Shown: in pieces, positions 23,760-35,900 of the stretch | How the letters are laid out: every line of letters starts with the position of its first letter | Position numbering within the stretch: position 1 is the stretch's first letter | Source: Oegoconia quadripuncta | Taxonomy: Eukaryota; Arthropoda; Insecta; Lepidoptera; Autostichidae | Length of the DNA stretch: 64,000 nt | NCBI GenBank assembly: GCA_949316235.1 | Contig: OX438749.1 | Location: 18,492,414 to 18,556,413, forward strand | Direction: 5' to 3' | The notes under the pieces: generated by a model | Databases searched by the model: none | Told to the model about the DNA's origin: nothing | Seen by the model: only the letters and a program-made list of their open reading frames with translations | Program-made: the position numbers and the translations under genes

Positions 23760-24090
23760 TGGTCTCTCATATGGGGCTCAAGGTCACGCAACAAGCTATG
23801 GAGAGGGCGATGCTCAGCGTTTTACTACAAGATCGAATTGTGAATTAAGAAATCCGTGGAAGAACAAAAGACGCCGACATTTCCCAGCAGATCAGTTACG
23901 TCATGGCAATAGGCAGAGAACAAAGCTCGAAGAACTGATGGCCGATGGGGCATTAAAGTTCGCGCACCGGCAAACGCAGCGTAGGACGCACAAGATAGAC
24001 GAGTCGCGGGTAGTCGCTAGATGCAAGCCGCTTCCAACCAGTCGCTCAGGAAATCTATAGGGAGGCCTATGTTCAACAGTGGACAATATG
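23760..24090 (+). pseudogene. decayed LINE pol C-terminus
   Basis: One frame reads KVTQQAMERAMLSVLLQDRI and, after a stop, ADISQQISYVMAIGREQSS. Another frame ends at EAYVQQWT. This is the classic end of lepidopteran endonuclease/reverse transcriptase LINE proteins (VTQRAMERAMLGVSLRDRIRN type). The 158-aa open frame that crosses it is a different frame and not a gene. Confidence 0.75.
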
Positions 24091-24296
24091 GAGAGCCTTT
24101 TTCTCCGTGCCTAAAGGTGGGTCAAATCAAGACTTACCTTAAAAATATTGAATTTACGAGCGTGCAACAGGAATCCTAATTTGTGTAAAAAACAGACTAT
24201 GATGGCCATAGTACGGACCTTGTAGACTATCAGCGACGAGAAAATAAAGCATATTGTGAGATGTATATAATATAATAATAAAAAAAAACATACAAA

Positions 24297-24915
24297 TCAA
24301 ACACGCGAGTCTTGAATGTCGATAAACATGCTGTCGATATAACTGGCAAGTTTCAACATTGGATTTGTTACCTTACCAGTGTTGCAGCTGCAATAATCAT
24401 CCTCTGATGTTCTCTCTACCGACTTGTAATTTCCACTGGTAGGTTTCACGACACTGTGTCCAGGTTCGCTGCCAATAAGGCGTCTGTTTTCATTCATCCT
24501 ATTTTCAAAAGAAATTTCCCCCCAATTCTTTTCGGAATAATATCTTTGATCCCCACAGCAGCATGGCTTGCTTGATAATTCTGACAGACAATTTCTAGTG
24601 CATCTACATAGTCTTCTGTTTCGGCGTTTTTTGCTTTGTATACACGGGTGATACTGAAAATAACAAATTGAGGAATTACACTTTCATATCCAGCCGTCGG
24701 TCCTGACCCCCTGGGGGGCACAGGTTTAGCCAACATTCTAAGTACATTTTTAGATAAATGTTAAATTAAAAATTAAACATACGTTTTTCTTGGTAAAATT
24801 TAAAAGAAAACTTGAAAAATCATCAGTGGTTAATCTATGCCCAGGTGCCTGACCTCCATGACCAACTGGATCCGCCGTTGTAAGTTTATTGGGTGTAGGA
24901 CATAAATCGTAGTAC
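24297..24915 (-). CDS. last two exons of an unrecognised protein gene
   Basis: The terminal exon is 24653-24297: 119 codons open from an acceptor (TTATTTTCAG) to TGA, in phase 0. The preceding exon is 24915-24783: 44 codons, ending in donor GTATGT, also in phase 0. The intron is 129 bases. The encoded end contains LTTADPVGHGGQAPGHRLTT, a basic patch (KKRRNRR), then a cluster of cysteines (LCRCTRNCLS, KPCCCGD) and an acidic/serine tail. The cysteine cluster after a basic stretch could be a palmitoylated cytoplasmic tail or a cleaved cystine-rich peptide; neither is shown. No transposon motif is seen. The 5' exons were not found. An alternative acceptor for the first exon lies near 24944. Confidence 0.45.
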
Positions 24916-25021
24916 CTACGTTCAGAGACCGAGAGACCCGCAGCTTATAAAACATTTCAAACGGCTTTTTTATAAGCTATAGTTGACCAGGAGTATACAT
25001 ACTCCAATTACATTATTATTA

Positions 25022-25300
25022 TTTTTTTTATGCATAACGGGTTGGTACTTGACCTAAATCACACGATCTTAAGTGAAGACGAGGTCGAAGATGGAAGCGT
25101 ACTGACCCGGAAACCCCAACACATTTGGGGGACTGGCTATCTTATGTCTGACAACCGGAACACAACAATGCTATTAACATTGCTGCTTGGCGGCAGATTT
25201 AGATATGATGGTGGTACTTAAACATGTACTGGGGATCGAACCCGCGACCTCCGAAGCGTAAACCCAATGTTGTTTACACTGATCCACGGAGGCTGTTAAT
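25022..25300 (-). mobile_element. tRNA-derived SINE, most complete copy
   Basis: On the minus strand the head carries an A-box-like TGGATCAGTGT and a B box GGTTCGATCCCC (reverse of 25232-25243). Then come the body seen in all family members and an A-rich end (T run at 25023). Relatives are at 7665, 10625, 11213, 31145 and 43385. Confidence 0.75.
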
Positions 25301-25722
25301 AATATAATTAATAATAAAAAATATAATAATAATAATAATAACGGAGGCAAATATAAGGTACCTTGCTTATAAAAGATTTCCTGCATTTTTTTGTAAAACT
25401 TTTTCTTCTCCTGACATATTTGTGGGTTTTGTGACTAACACTCGATGCGTCTGAGCTATCAGTAGTAAATTTTATCGGAGAAACGTAGGGCTGCAAAATA
25501 TCACCTAGAATTTAATTAACAATAATGCCAACAGTGTTGGGTGAGGGCCACAATCCACGGGCGAGTTTCTCGCAGTGTCAGAAATGAATCAGTCATTTTG
25601 TCTGATAATCTCATTGCTTATTACGCAACTATGTGTATATGATACAACCAACATTTTGCATTTTTTAATACTCAATTGTTGTCGGTACTGCCGAAAACAG
25701 ATTTATGATGGCAGTATTTTTA

Positions 25723-25883
25723 GGCCCGTATTAATAAACCATTCTCAAGATTGAGAACAGTCTTGTGATCGGTGTCAAGTAAACGTGTTGATTAATAAAC
25801 CTAACTTGAGACCTGAAACGCACGTGAATAAAGCAGTTTTTAACTGTCCTCAAGCGAAGATATCTGCTTCTGTAATACGGGCC
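25723..25883. mobile_element. Harbinger-like MITE
   Basis: It starts GGCCCGTATTAATAAACC and ends TAATACGGGCC, with exact TTA on both sides (25720-25722 and 25884-25886). The left half matches the 35765 element. The right half (CTCAAGCGAAGATATCTGCT) matches a second family seen near 8300 and 63620, so it is a hybrid. Confidence 0.7.
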
Positions 25884-26590
25884 TTATTTATTTTTTTTTA
25901 TAATTTATTGCACACGAGTACACATAAAGGTGAAATACATAGATATAGGATGTACAAAAGGCACTAGCTTATCTCTAAAAAGAGATTTCTTCCAGCAAGA
26001 CCCTGCAAATGTGAAGGAAAACATGTTCGATAGGATAGACATACATACGTGCACTGAGAAAAATGTGTTCATAATCAGCTTAAAATCAAAAAGACTATAA
26101 TAATAATAATACTTCAAATACAATAGAATAAATACCTATTTAATATTAATTGTTTATCTGTGGAGTGTGGATGACATTTTCATTTCGAGCAATCTTATAT
26201 TGACAGCAACGTTAGCAAAATTATTCCTGGAAGGTTTCGTTGTTCTTTGAAGCTTTTGTAAATACAGTTCCGATTTCTTTGTTTGTTTGCTTTAATATTT
26301 CGTTGTTTATGTTTTGTTTATTGAGTTATGTGTGTATGTATGAGTTATATGTAGTGGGTATGGCTGGTTATCTACATAGCGGCGACACTACACAGTTAAG
26401 TTCATCCAACTGTAGGAGAGCGGAATTCATAGTTAAACCTCACTTGTCCACACCGATCCGCACTCGCTCATATTATTATTAGTGATGCAACGGATCTCTG
26501 TTTCTGTTTCCGCAAGTGCGGAAGTTCCGCGTGCTTTTCAACATTCGTTTCTACGACGTCTGAGAGTTACGCATGCTGGTCTTACATTTA

Positions 26591-27903
26591 AAAAAGTAAA
26601 AAGTATCGGGAATATGTCAATAAAAAGACCCGCGTAAAAGAGGTCGTTCTAATTTTTTTACTGCATGTTGGTAGCACTGTACTGATTTAGCGCGCAAAAT
26701 TTGAGCGGGATCTGTCATTTAATTTGTTTTAAACTACACTTTTTGTTGGTCATAGTTTTGAGTCCTCGGCGATTTTTACAATGGAAAATATTGTTGAACA
26801 AAGAGTGTGCCTTAAATTTTGTGTTTCAAATGATATTTCATGTGGTGAATCACTAAAAATGTTGCGAAATACCTACGGCGAATCGTGTATATCGAAAACA
26901 AGGGCTTATGAATGGTATAAGGCTTTTAAAGAAGGCCGAGAAGTAGTAGTAGACTTGCCTCGTTCTGGTAGACCTTCAACCGCTACGACCAAAGAAAACA
27001 TCGACAGAATCAAGAAGCTAGTGCTCGAAAATCGACGTATGAGTCTGAGAGAGTTGGCTAGTGAGGTGAACATATCTTTTAAGTCCGTCCACAACATTCT
27101 CATTGACATTTTAGGCATGAAACGCGTCGCCGCTCGACTAGTTCCAAAAGAGCTCAATTTTGTTCAAAAAGCGCAGCGAAAGCATGTCGCTGAAGACATG
27201 GTTTCCCGAGCTTCTACGGATCCGACCTTTATGAAACGTATAATAACTGGCGACGAGACATGGGTTTATGAGTACGACATGCAAACAAGCCAACAGTCTT
27301 CAGAATGGCGTCTCGAAAACGAGCCGAAACCCAAAAAACCGCGGCAAAGTCGCTCCAAAATCAAGGTGATGCTGACAGTTTTTTTTGACTACCGTGGTGT
27401 GGTTCACTCCGAATTCCTTCCAGAGGGAGAAACAGTGAATAAAGAATATTATTTAGGCGTCATGAAGCGTTTGCGTGAGAGTATCCGCCGAAAACGTCCA
27501 GATTTGTGGCAACACAACTCATGGATGCTGCACCATGATAATGCACCATCACACACAGTCATTATAGTGAAAGAGTTTTTAGCGAAAAATTCAACAAAAG
27601 TTCTCGACCAAGCACCGTATTCACCTGATATGGCTCCGTCTGACTTTTTTTTATTTCCCAAGTTAAAATTACCACTTCGAGGAAAACGTTTTGAGTCGAT
27701 AGAAGCCATAAAAGAAAATTCGCTGAATGAGCTAAAGGCCATACCGCAAATAGCCTATGAAAAATGTATGGAAGACTGGGTGAAGCGGTGGAGATGTTGT
27801 ATTGCAAGCGATGGGGCCTACTTTGAAGGCGATAAAATAAATTTAGATGAATAATTTGTATTTTTTGTTTTATTGACAAATTCCCGATACTTAGTACACT
27901 TAC
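26591..27903 (+). mobile_element. mariner element
   Basis: Inverted ends: AGTATCGGGAATATGTCAAT at 26602 and its inverse near 27871-27891, a 24-base core with one mismatch (extending with more mismatches outward). TA dinucleotides flank the estimated outer limits. The limits are uncertain by a few bases. Confidence 0.8.
26781..27854 (+). CDS. mariner transposase, apparently intact
   Basis: A single uninterrupted 357-residue ORF. The N-terminus holds the paired helix-turn-helix region (SKTRAYEWYKAFKEGREVV, then a GRP linker PRSGRPST). The catalytic domain shows GDETWVYEYD (first D), LHHDNAPSH (second D) and YSPDMAPSDFF (third D). Exactly 34 residues separate the second and third D, the mariner D,D34D signature. 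The transposase catalyses cut-and-paste movement at TA sites in the nucleus. Usual length is about 345, so this is full length. The start is the first in-frame ATG after the 5' UTR. It lies inside a hAT-like element. Activity is not shown, but no coding break is seen. Confidence 0.95.
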   Translation: MENIVEQRVCLKFCVSNDISCGESLKMLRNTYGESCISKTRAYEWYKAFKEGREVVVDLPRSGRPSTATTKENIDRIKKLVLENRRMSLRELASEVNISFKSVHNILIDILGMKRVAARLVPKELNFVQKAQRKHVAEDMVSRASTDPTFMKRIITGDETWVYEYDMQTSQQSSEWRLENEPKPKKPRQSRSKIKVMLTVFFDYRGVVHSEFLPEGETVNKEYYLGVMKRLRESIRRKRPDLWQHNSWMLHHDNAPSHTVIIVKEFLAKNSTKVLDQAPYSPDMAPSDFFLFPKLKLPLRGKRFESIEAIKENSLNELKAIPQIAYEKCMEDWVKRWRCCIASDGAYFEGDKINLDE

Positions 27904-28730
27904 TATACGAAGAACACCGGAACAGATTGTTAGGTGCAAAAGCAGCCAAATTACTTTTCATAAAATATAACTTACCACATTTTATTAATATTCAAAAATA
28001 AGTAGAATTTTGAATATTAATAAAATGTTCAGTTGCAAAGTTGCAATATTGTTTTCTATAGTAGATTTCTAATATATCTATTTCTAATCTAGATTTGGTG
28101 TATTTGATACTTAATAAAGAAATATATTCGTAAATTGTTTCTTTTTTCATATTATTTACACTTCCGTTTCTGCTAAAATTTACTTTTGACATCTGTTTCC
28201 GTTTCTGGTTCCGCTAAGACACTTCCGTTGCATCACTAATTATTATGTGGCCCGTATTCGAATGGTTCGATATTGATTGTTCGATCCGCAACATACTATT
28301 CAATATGTGTGTTGTATTTGACATTTCCATTTGGAATATTTTATTGAATTGGCATGTTACGCACTAAATTCCCTCAGCAACTCGCCGATATCGTTCTTGC
28401 GTTGCGTAACCTTACGGATAAAGCCCTAGGAAATTGAACAGTGCTCCATCTGTGATTATAATATTTGAACGCGATGGGGACAAATGTAGTTAACACTAAA
28501 ATATAAAACAAGTAAATCTATTTCATTATACCAGAAAAAAGAATATAAGCACATCGCCCCGAAAGGCCAATTCTATATATGAGATATATTATACCAACAC
28601 AGATTGAGGCGGCAACGCAAAGGCCCGCTGCATCGCCGCGTAGGTGGATAGGGACAGTCGTCGTCGTACCGACTTTATATAAAACAAGTTCCACCGTATT
28701 TTCAAACAACCCAAGCTATTACGAGTTCTA

Positions 28731-28860
28731 GACCCGTATGAATAGACCGCTCTCAAGATTGAGATGACCTTAAGTTCACGCTTGACAATCTATTGCATAT
28801 TAAAACAGTATCAAAAAAAAAATATATCTCAATCTCAAGATCGATTTATTAATACGGGCC
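28731..28860. mobile_element. short Harbinger-like MITE
   Basis: It starts GACCCGTATGAATAGACC and ends GGTTTATT-like TTTATTAATACGGGCC, with CTA on both sides (28728-28730 and 28861-28863). It is an internally deleted relative of the 35765 element. Confidence 0.6.
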
Positions 28861-28862
28861 CT

Positions 28863-29930
28863 AGTGTCGCTTTGAACCTGCGTATGTTTTGCGTGAATGC
28901 ACTCATTTTAACTCTACACAAGCGAAATCACGTGTATTCTTACGATACGCATTTCTCGACCCACTTATTATGCACATTTTGAAGATATTGAAGCGATACT
29001 ATCGGGTAACTAGAACTAACTGCCGCGGGCCGGCCCAGTCTGCGCTACCCTTTACATGGTACCTACCTATCGTTATAGTATGAAAGCATCCGAAGTCGCA
29101 ATAAGAAAACACAGAATACATCCACAGACTGAAAAAGAACAATTTCCTTTAGCGTAGCCAGGGTATGGAAATATCTTAATTATACCTCACAGGATGGTGA
29201 TAGAGAAAATAAGAATTTTGATGGGAAATCATATATCATTTCAGCGAGAAGCCTTTAAAATTATTTCATTTGGTCCAACTCGTCATACATTGAACAAAGT
29301 ATCCTATTAATAAATTCGCGCGCGTAATAGATAGTGTACAACGCAGAAGATATAAATTTTCACGGAAACAAGTCTTGTACCTTCCTTCAATTCATGATCC
29401 AGGGCCAAGTAAATAGACAATAGGAAATAAATAAGCCGGTGAATATATTTCACTCTAAATGAATTTGAAGAGTGAAAAGTACACCTCAATATTTTATTTT
29501 AGTACCAACTTTTCGGGGAAGAACCCTTGATAAGCTTTATTAGATATCTCTATGTCACACTCACACATTTTGTTGACGCCTCGACGAAGTACATCGCAAG
29601 CAAGTACTGCCGTCAGAAATTGGGAACTGTAGTCATAGTAACAATTTCCTGTAACACAACAAACAACCGTTTTTAAATATCTAGAACGAAGAGATTTCTA
29701 GACTTTGATTATGTGCCGATGTTACGGTATCTACCTACGGTTCGAGGCGCGTTGGATGCATGACAACAAATGGTTGAATTTACACCTAATTCTAACCACC
29801 GACAAGCACTTTCACCCCGTTTCTCTTTTTCCTACAAGTCATTATGATTGTATGAATAAGATATAGCAATCGATTTCCAGCAGTGCGTATCAGTGTCTAG
29901 ATAGATTGAAACAACCACATAATAACATAA
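28863..29930. other. no gene seen; contains the 3' flank of the 411-aa gene
   Basis: AT-rich sequence. On the minus strand, TTTATT-type words near 29494 and 29538 could serve as poly(A) signals for the gene ending at 29934. Confidence 0.35.
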
Positions 29931-29933
29931 AGC

Positions 29934-32900
29934 TTATAGGTTACCATGGTTTAGTTGGATGACTTGGTAAGCAAACGAAACCAGTTTCGACCACATCGTA
30001 TTTAGGTTGCTGTCATAATCAGAAACACCTTTCTTACAAGGCGTCATCTTCCTAAACTGGAACTGCTCCGACTCTGAACTGGCGCTCTCAGAGTCGTCTT
30101 CATTTAACAGTTTGTCTTCATTTAATTCTGTGTACCTTTCTATAGACTGCATGTTACCCTTTACAGTTTCAAGTTGCAAGTTAATGTTTTCAACTATATT
30201 TTTCTTCACGAATTCCAGCTCCTCTTTGATGTCGACAGCCAGGTTTTGGTGAGACGAGCGGTTTTCGACGACGCTCGCTACACTCTCCGAGTAACTATCG
30301 TCATCCTTTATGTTTTCTGTATTTCTGAAGTCGTCTGCGTACGCCTGGGAAGTCTGCGAATCGTCCTGGCTAAACTCATCCTCCGCATCGGTTACGTCTT
30401 GCGTATTCGTCTGACTTACATCGTCTTCGTCCTGGAAGTCGCAGACGCACTCGAGAATGTCAACGTTACTAGTAGAGGTGTATCGTTTAGATTCGGTTCT
30501 GACACCTAAGCCACATTCACTTTGGCAAAGTCCAAATTGATCATATATCTTGCGTCTGGCACGGCGTTCGGACAGTTCCTGGTGAAGAATTCTGTCCTGG
30601 TAAGTTTTGTTTTTCAGTTTCTTGGCGGCGTCTATTTGATTTCTCTCGAGGGATTTGTACTGTTCGTACAAGTACCAAGACCGCACTCGATGCGATTTCT
30701 TATAAGTTGTACTGTCTAAATCTAAATTTGAAATAGAAATATAAAATTCGTTAGTACCAACTAAAGTTGTTGGTTTTTTTTTTTAAGAAAAAAAGGACAA
30801 TCTCTTACCCAGTGAATCCAAGAACTCCATTCAACTATTTTCTTGATGTTTCCTGTAGGAAAGATCGATTTGAGTATTGTTTTTGTTTTAAAAAGGCAAA
30901 ATTTTACATTATTTCTGCGAAATTTTTGCTTAAATTTTCTAAAATGTCCGTCTTTTTAGCTGTTTCGACGCTGTCAAGTTTTGTACTCACCTCATTTGCC
31001 AAGCTCCTAAAAAGTCATACAGCCAGCCTTTGCTTCAGCCACACCTGGCCACTTGTAACATATACAATCTATTCGAAAAACCATAAAATCATTATGTACA
31101 TTTTCTATAATTCTATGTGGACATATGGTGGACATAGAACAATAGTTAAAGTTTTTTTTTTAAAGGGCTTGCATGCATGATGGGGTTTCCGGGTCAGTAC
31201 GCTTCCACCTTCGACCTCATCTTCACTTAACATCAGGTGTGAATAAGATTAAGTGTTAACCCGTTGTGAACAAAAAAATTATTTTTGACAATAACCTTCC
31301 AATTTTGATGAAGTTTTCACAGACATCTAACTAACATTATAAATGCGAAAGTTTGGATGTTTGTATGTTTGTTGCTCAATCACGGCGAAACTAAAATTTT
31401 TTAAAAAGTTAATCCGCTTGGCTACGTTCTTAGATTTCTTAATTCCTCATGCGTTCTTGTACTGAAACGAGCATTGCCAGAGGGCAACGGAGAGCCATAG
31501 CTCGTTGCGTCACGGGCTTTTTGAGGCCCATATTGAGAGACAACATATCAGTGCAATAGTATATAAGCTCATCAAGAATACACAAATGGAATGGAGAATG
31601 CGGAAACGTTCTCTCAAGTCGAGACACGCTGCCCAGTGAGGTAATATTTCCCCTCCTTCCCCACCATACTACTAAGGCGCACTGCTGGTAGTGTCATGGG
31701 TATTTTCACCACGTACTTGACTTGTGGCCAAGCGGCAAGATTGATTTTGCGCTGACCAATTTCGCGAAAATGCTTGAATATTAATATTCTGCACCCAAGA
31801 CTCACGTGGAAATAAATTTCTAAACTGACAATATTATGAACCCTAGCACGAAGATACTCGAGCTTCGTATGGCGGCATTTCATAAAAGGCCCCTCCGACA
31901 CCTTCAATTTCAATTGTCATTGTTAACGTGTTTCACGAACCTTTATGCGACCAATAGATCATTTAAAAAGACAATTGAAGTGAATGACAATTATTTTCAG
32001 TATTCATAAGACCGTATTAATGGCGAATCGCAAAAGGAATATCAAGCCAATACCACGCTTTGAAGATTCGTGCTAAGCCCAGTGAGATGTGCAATGAATT
32101 GATGGTGAGGACGTTTAGGATGTGCTTTGTGATATGGCAGCGACATACTTGAGCCCACCCACCAAGCATGAAGCCTTTGCCCATGAGCTTTCAAGTGAAA
32201 GCTAGATCGTAGATATTGTTTTGTAAAGTTAAATAAAAGGCAAGTTGGCAAAAAACCATATAATTGTGAACAGAAGTTTCATGGAGAAATAAACTCAAAT
32301 GCAACGAAATAATATCACGATGAACAAAACATTTTCCCCATTAGATATAACATTGAAATAAACGGTGAAACTCTCATGGAAGAAGAAATAGAAGTGACTA
32401 ATTACAATTTATTATATTATAATAACAACTAAATGTAAAGTAGTAATACAAATGATTTGAATAAATTATTATACCTACATGGGTCACATCACAGAAAGCG
32501 TACCTACCTCCCGACCAAAGTTAGAGGTATTACCTACATACACGTTTCTAAACATTCTATAACATCATGATGATGCACGAGCATTGAAGCTATGGAAAAC
32601 TGACAAAGTTATTTTTATTTTGCATTTTTATCTGTTTTCCACAGTGTCCATGCAACATTACTTTGCAGAATAGCAATATATTTTGTTACACCGGTGTGTA
32701 CATTCACCATGTACAGCGCCGATTCTAGTCTACTTTCAGCATGAAGCGAGACAGTCAGTCACCTCGATGTCAATTTACATTTCCCAGAGGAAAACAACGT
32801 GTGCATTGGCATAACACAAATTGCTCAAAATTGTATAAACATACTGATCTAAGACTGTATTGTGTATACATATAGGATGCATAATAGGATATGGTAGCAT

Positions 32901-35900
32901 ATAGGATGTTGATATCCTTTTAAGCCATGGAGTAATCGCTCCACCTGCTCTTCCCTAAATGGGTACTGACAGTCTGATATATTATGCCATAAATTCCGTT
33001 CCCCTGGAAACTAAAAACATTCCTTCATAGAACCAGAACCGTTGCATGATGAAAAAAAACATTAGAATACGTCCACACACTATGACGTAGGTACCTACCT
33101 AAGTACCGCTTCGCTCAACAACCAGACAACGACACAAGAAAACAAAACACAACAATCATAAAGAAGTATAAAAAAGTATTTTCTTATATAAAAATATGAC
33201 TAAGTTTATAATGTTGTTAAAAAAGCAATAGCTGTAAATCCCTGTGTTATCCACTAAGATAGCTCTAGTTTAGTTACTGATTATAAGAGTATTTGTCAAT
33301 CTTAACACAATTTTCCGTCATCTTTTATATCATCAATTCATCCGACCACACTAAACTCCGTGATAATTAAATTTTAGCGCTAGCAGCGGTTGAATGCGCA
33401 TGCAAAAACTACAATTCACAAAGGTTTGTATGCATGAGCATACAAAAGCGGACAACTCAAAAATCGCTCTGATTGAGTTTTAAATTAGTTTCCCATTAAT
33501 CGTGTAAGGATTAAATTATCAACGATTGTAGCACCATTTTTATGCTATATATCAAGAATTTATTCGAAGTGGAAACAAACTAAACTGTTTTTTGTTTTGT
33601 TTGACGTGTATGCTTATATACAATAAAGTGTTAAATAAATAAATAAATAAACATTGTATGTAACGGAAAATTGTAACATTACGACATTATAAATTCGAAG
33701 GATATTATAAATTCGAAGGATATTATAAATTCCTTGCAATCTGCATTAGCCTAGATTAAGTATAAATCATGTATAAATTCATGGGGCAAGAGCATAAAGC
33801 CTAAATTCTAGAATTTGAATAACTACAAAAAGTTTCACGTGTAAACATGTACCTAGTGCACACACAAGCAAGCGTAGTGAGTAAGCATGCAAACCGTAGA
33901 ACTACGATTTGCTGCAGCCCTCAATCATTTTTTGTGTCTGACCTAGTAGTATACATTTTTGCAGATGAAACTCGTCTTCGGCGTCGACTGTAGGTACAAT
34001 GAAGTGCTCGTCACTTGGACGAACATGGACGCTGTAGGACAAGAACGCAGCGAGACCCGCTTATACTGAAAGCGTTATGGTTTTCGTGCGGCCGCGTACA
34101 CATTCGAAAGGTCTATCTACTAAACTAGACAAAATGCAACATCGAACGCAAAATAGTTGAACGATCCGCGACAGTTTATTCTGCGGCCCAGTGCGGAACG
34201 CCTTGAGCGATGCGATGGCGAAATGTATAAAAATTATTCAGCGCGATTTTTGTAATGCGCTGTGTTGCGCTGCGACGCACTCTTTATGTGTAACAGCTTT
34301 ATGTGAGCTTCAATAATTTTGTCATGTGAAATGAGTCAAAGTTAAGGTAACCGCATTATGTCGGGCCACAGCAGGACAGGGGTGCGATTTTTGAATTTTC
34401 ACTGCTTGTATGCGCATGCGAAAAGTACATAATTTTCGCATGCGCATACAAATATTTTTTTTTTAATTAAGATTTAAAATGAAATCTTAAGTTATACAAT
34501 GACGGCGCCACGGCACGGAATAAGTTAAGTTATTAATGCGGCCAGTTTCGCTAGGTGCAGCCCGACACAATGTGCGCTTATCTTCACAACTTCTTCTTCT
34601 TTCAATCTTCACAACCCTATTTTTTACACACATAGTTTTGTTGAATGGAACCTATATATTTCGATAAAGTACCTAGTTGTAAATACTACTTATCTGATTT
34701 AATAGCCATAATACGAGAGTATAAAATAAGAATAAAAATTTTAGACGAATTTAAAAAAGGAGAATCTTAATTCGACTTTATTCTTTATGTATATTCCGCG
34801 ATATCTCCACCAGTTATGGACCGATTTCGATTATTCTTTTTTGTTTGAATGCGTATATATCTTTAGAGTAGTTCGTTATGTTTAAGTGTTATAAATTGGT
34901 GAAAGTCTGTTGATGCACTCCGACGACAGACAACGAAACCAGATTGCCAACTTTTGGCATCTTATCTTACAAAGGAACATCACTATATAAACAAAATTAA
35001 GAAGTAAAGAGTACGCAAGCAATATCCTATCAGATTCTTTCCTCCAGCTAAACATTATTGCTTGAAAAGTTATGTTAATAGAAGAAGATAGCGCCACCGG
35101 CAGCTTGTCTGCTGTATCCAGGGTTGGTTTGGGAGGAATGTACGCCAGAGTTCATCAACTTGACGCTGTGCGGTGATAGACGCTCCTTGATGCCGCCGCG
35201 CTTCATCGGGTGACCCTTGTGATAGAGAAGTAAAGTAAAATTACAGAGTGACACCGCATCTGCACTTTGAATAGTGCTGCAATATTCACAGGCGAATATG
35301 ATCACCCTCCATCAAATTCTTCCAGCCCTCATTCCGCCGATAGATAACCAAAGCAATTTCAGATCGCGGAGAACCTTTTAGGGATTAAAAGAGTTCCACA
35401 CACACCACAAAACGTCCAAACGACGGAGGCACCTTTGAGCAAGGCCCAGCCTCACCGACCGCGCGGTTGGGCGCTTGCCGCGCGCGGCGGGACTCGCGTG
35501 AGGCTTCTCGCTTGGTGTGATTTCCGCCTCCAGATTCCTCCCACTCAAACTTCTATACATATAAGTTAGGATCGACAGGCTAAAGGTGGGCGGTGCCCTA
35601 GATGACACTATTGCTACCTTTGAGCCCAGACTAATTATGAATGTGGAAGAAAAGAGCTATTATTATATCTCATTCTTTATGAATGCGAAAATTGGAAAAA
35701 GGGGCACGCTTGACGACTTAAATTCAGAAACCGTCACAACTTCCAAGCGTTTTTACCACTCTTAGGCCCGTATTAATAAACCATTCTCAAGATTGAGAAC
35801 AGTCTTGTGACTAGTCTCAAGTAAACGTGTTGATTAATAAACCTAACTTGAGACCTGATCAGCACGTGCACACTCAAGCAGTACTCACTTGAGAGGGGCG

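Larger units (their letters stand above)
26480..28238. mobile_element. hAT-like non-autonomous element carrying a mariner
   Basis: The ends are TAGTGATGCAACGGA and its inverse TCCGTTGCATCACTA. Immediately outside are identical 8-base repeats ATTATTAT (26472-26479 and 28239-28246), the target size of hAT elements. About 1.3 kb of the interior is a mariner insertion, so the original element was about 450 bp. The right half contains a perfect 21-base hairpin (27977-27997 with 28008-28028). Confidence 0.85.

Noticed and set aside
23584..24060. 158-codon plus-strand ORF
   Set aside because: The recognisable protein similarity in this stretch is LINE pol in a different, broken frame.
28518..28709. 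Possible upstream exon of the 24297-24915 gene (minus strand)
   Set aside because: It ends at a weak donor (GTATAA), fits only with an alternative acceptor at 24944, and has no other support.
35085..35305. Minus-strand exon-like ORF ending GGAIFFY
   Set aside because: It is open in more than one frame, lies within an intron of the 411-residue gene and is not needed by it; likely a repeat fragment, but I could not identify it.
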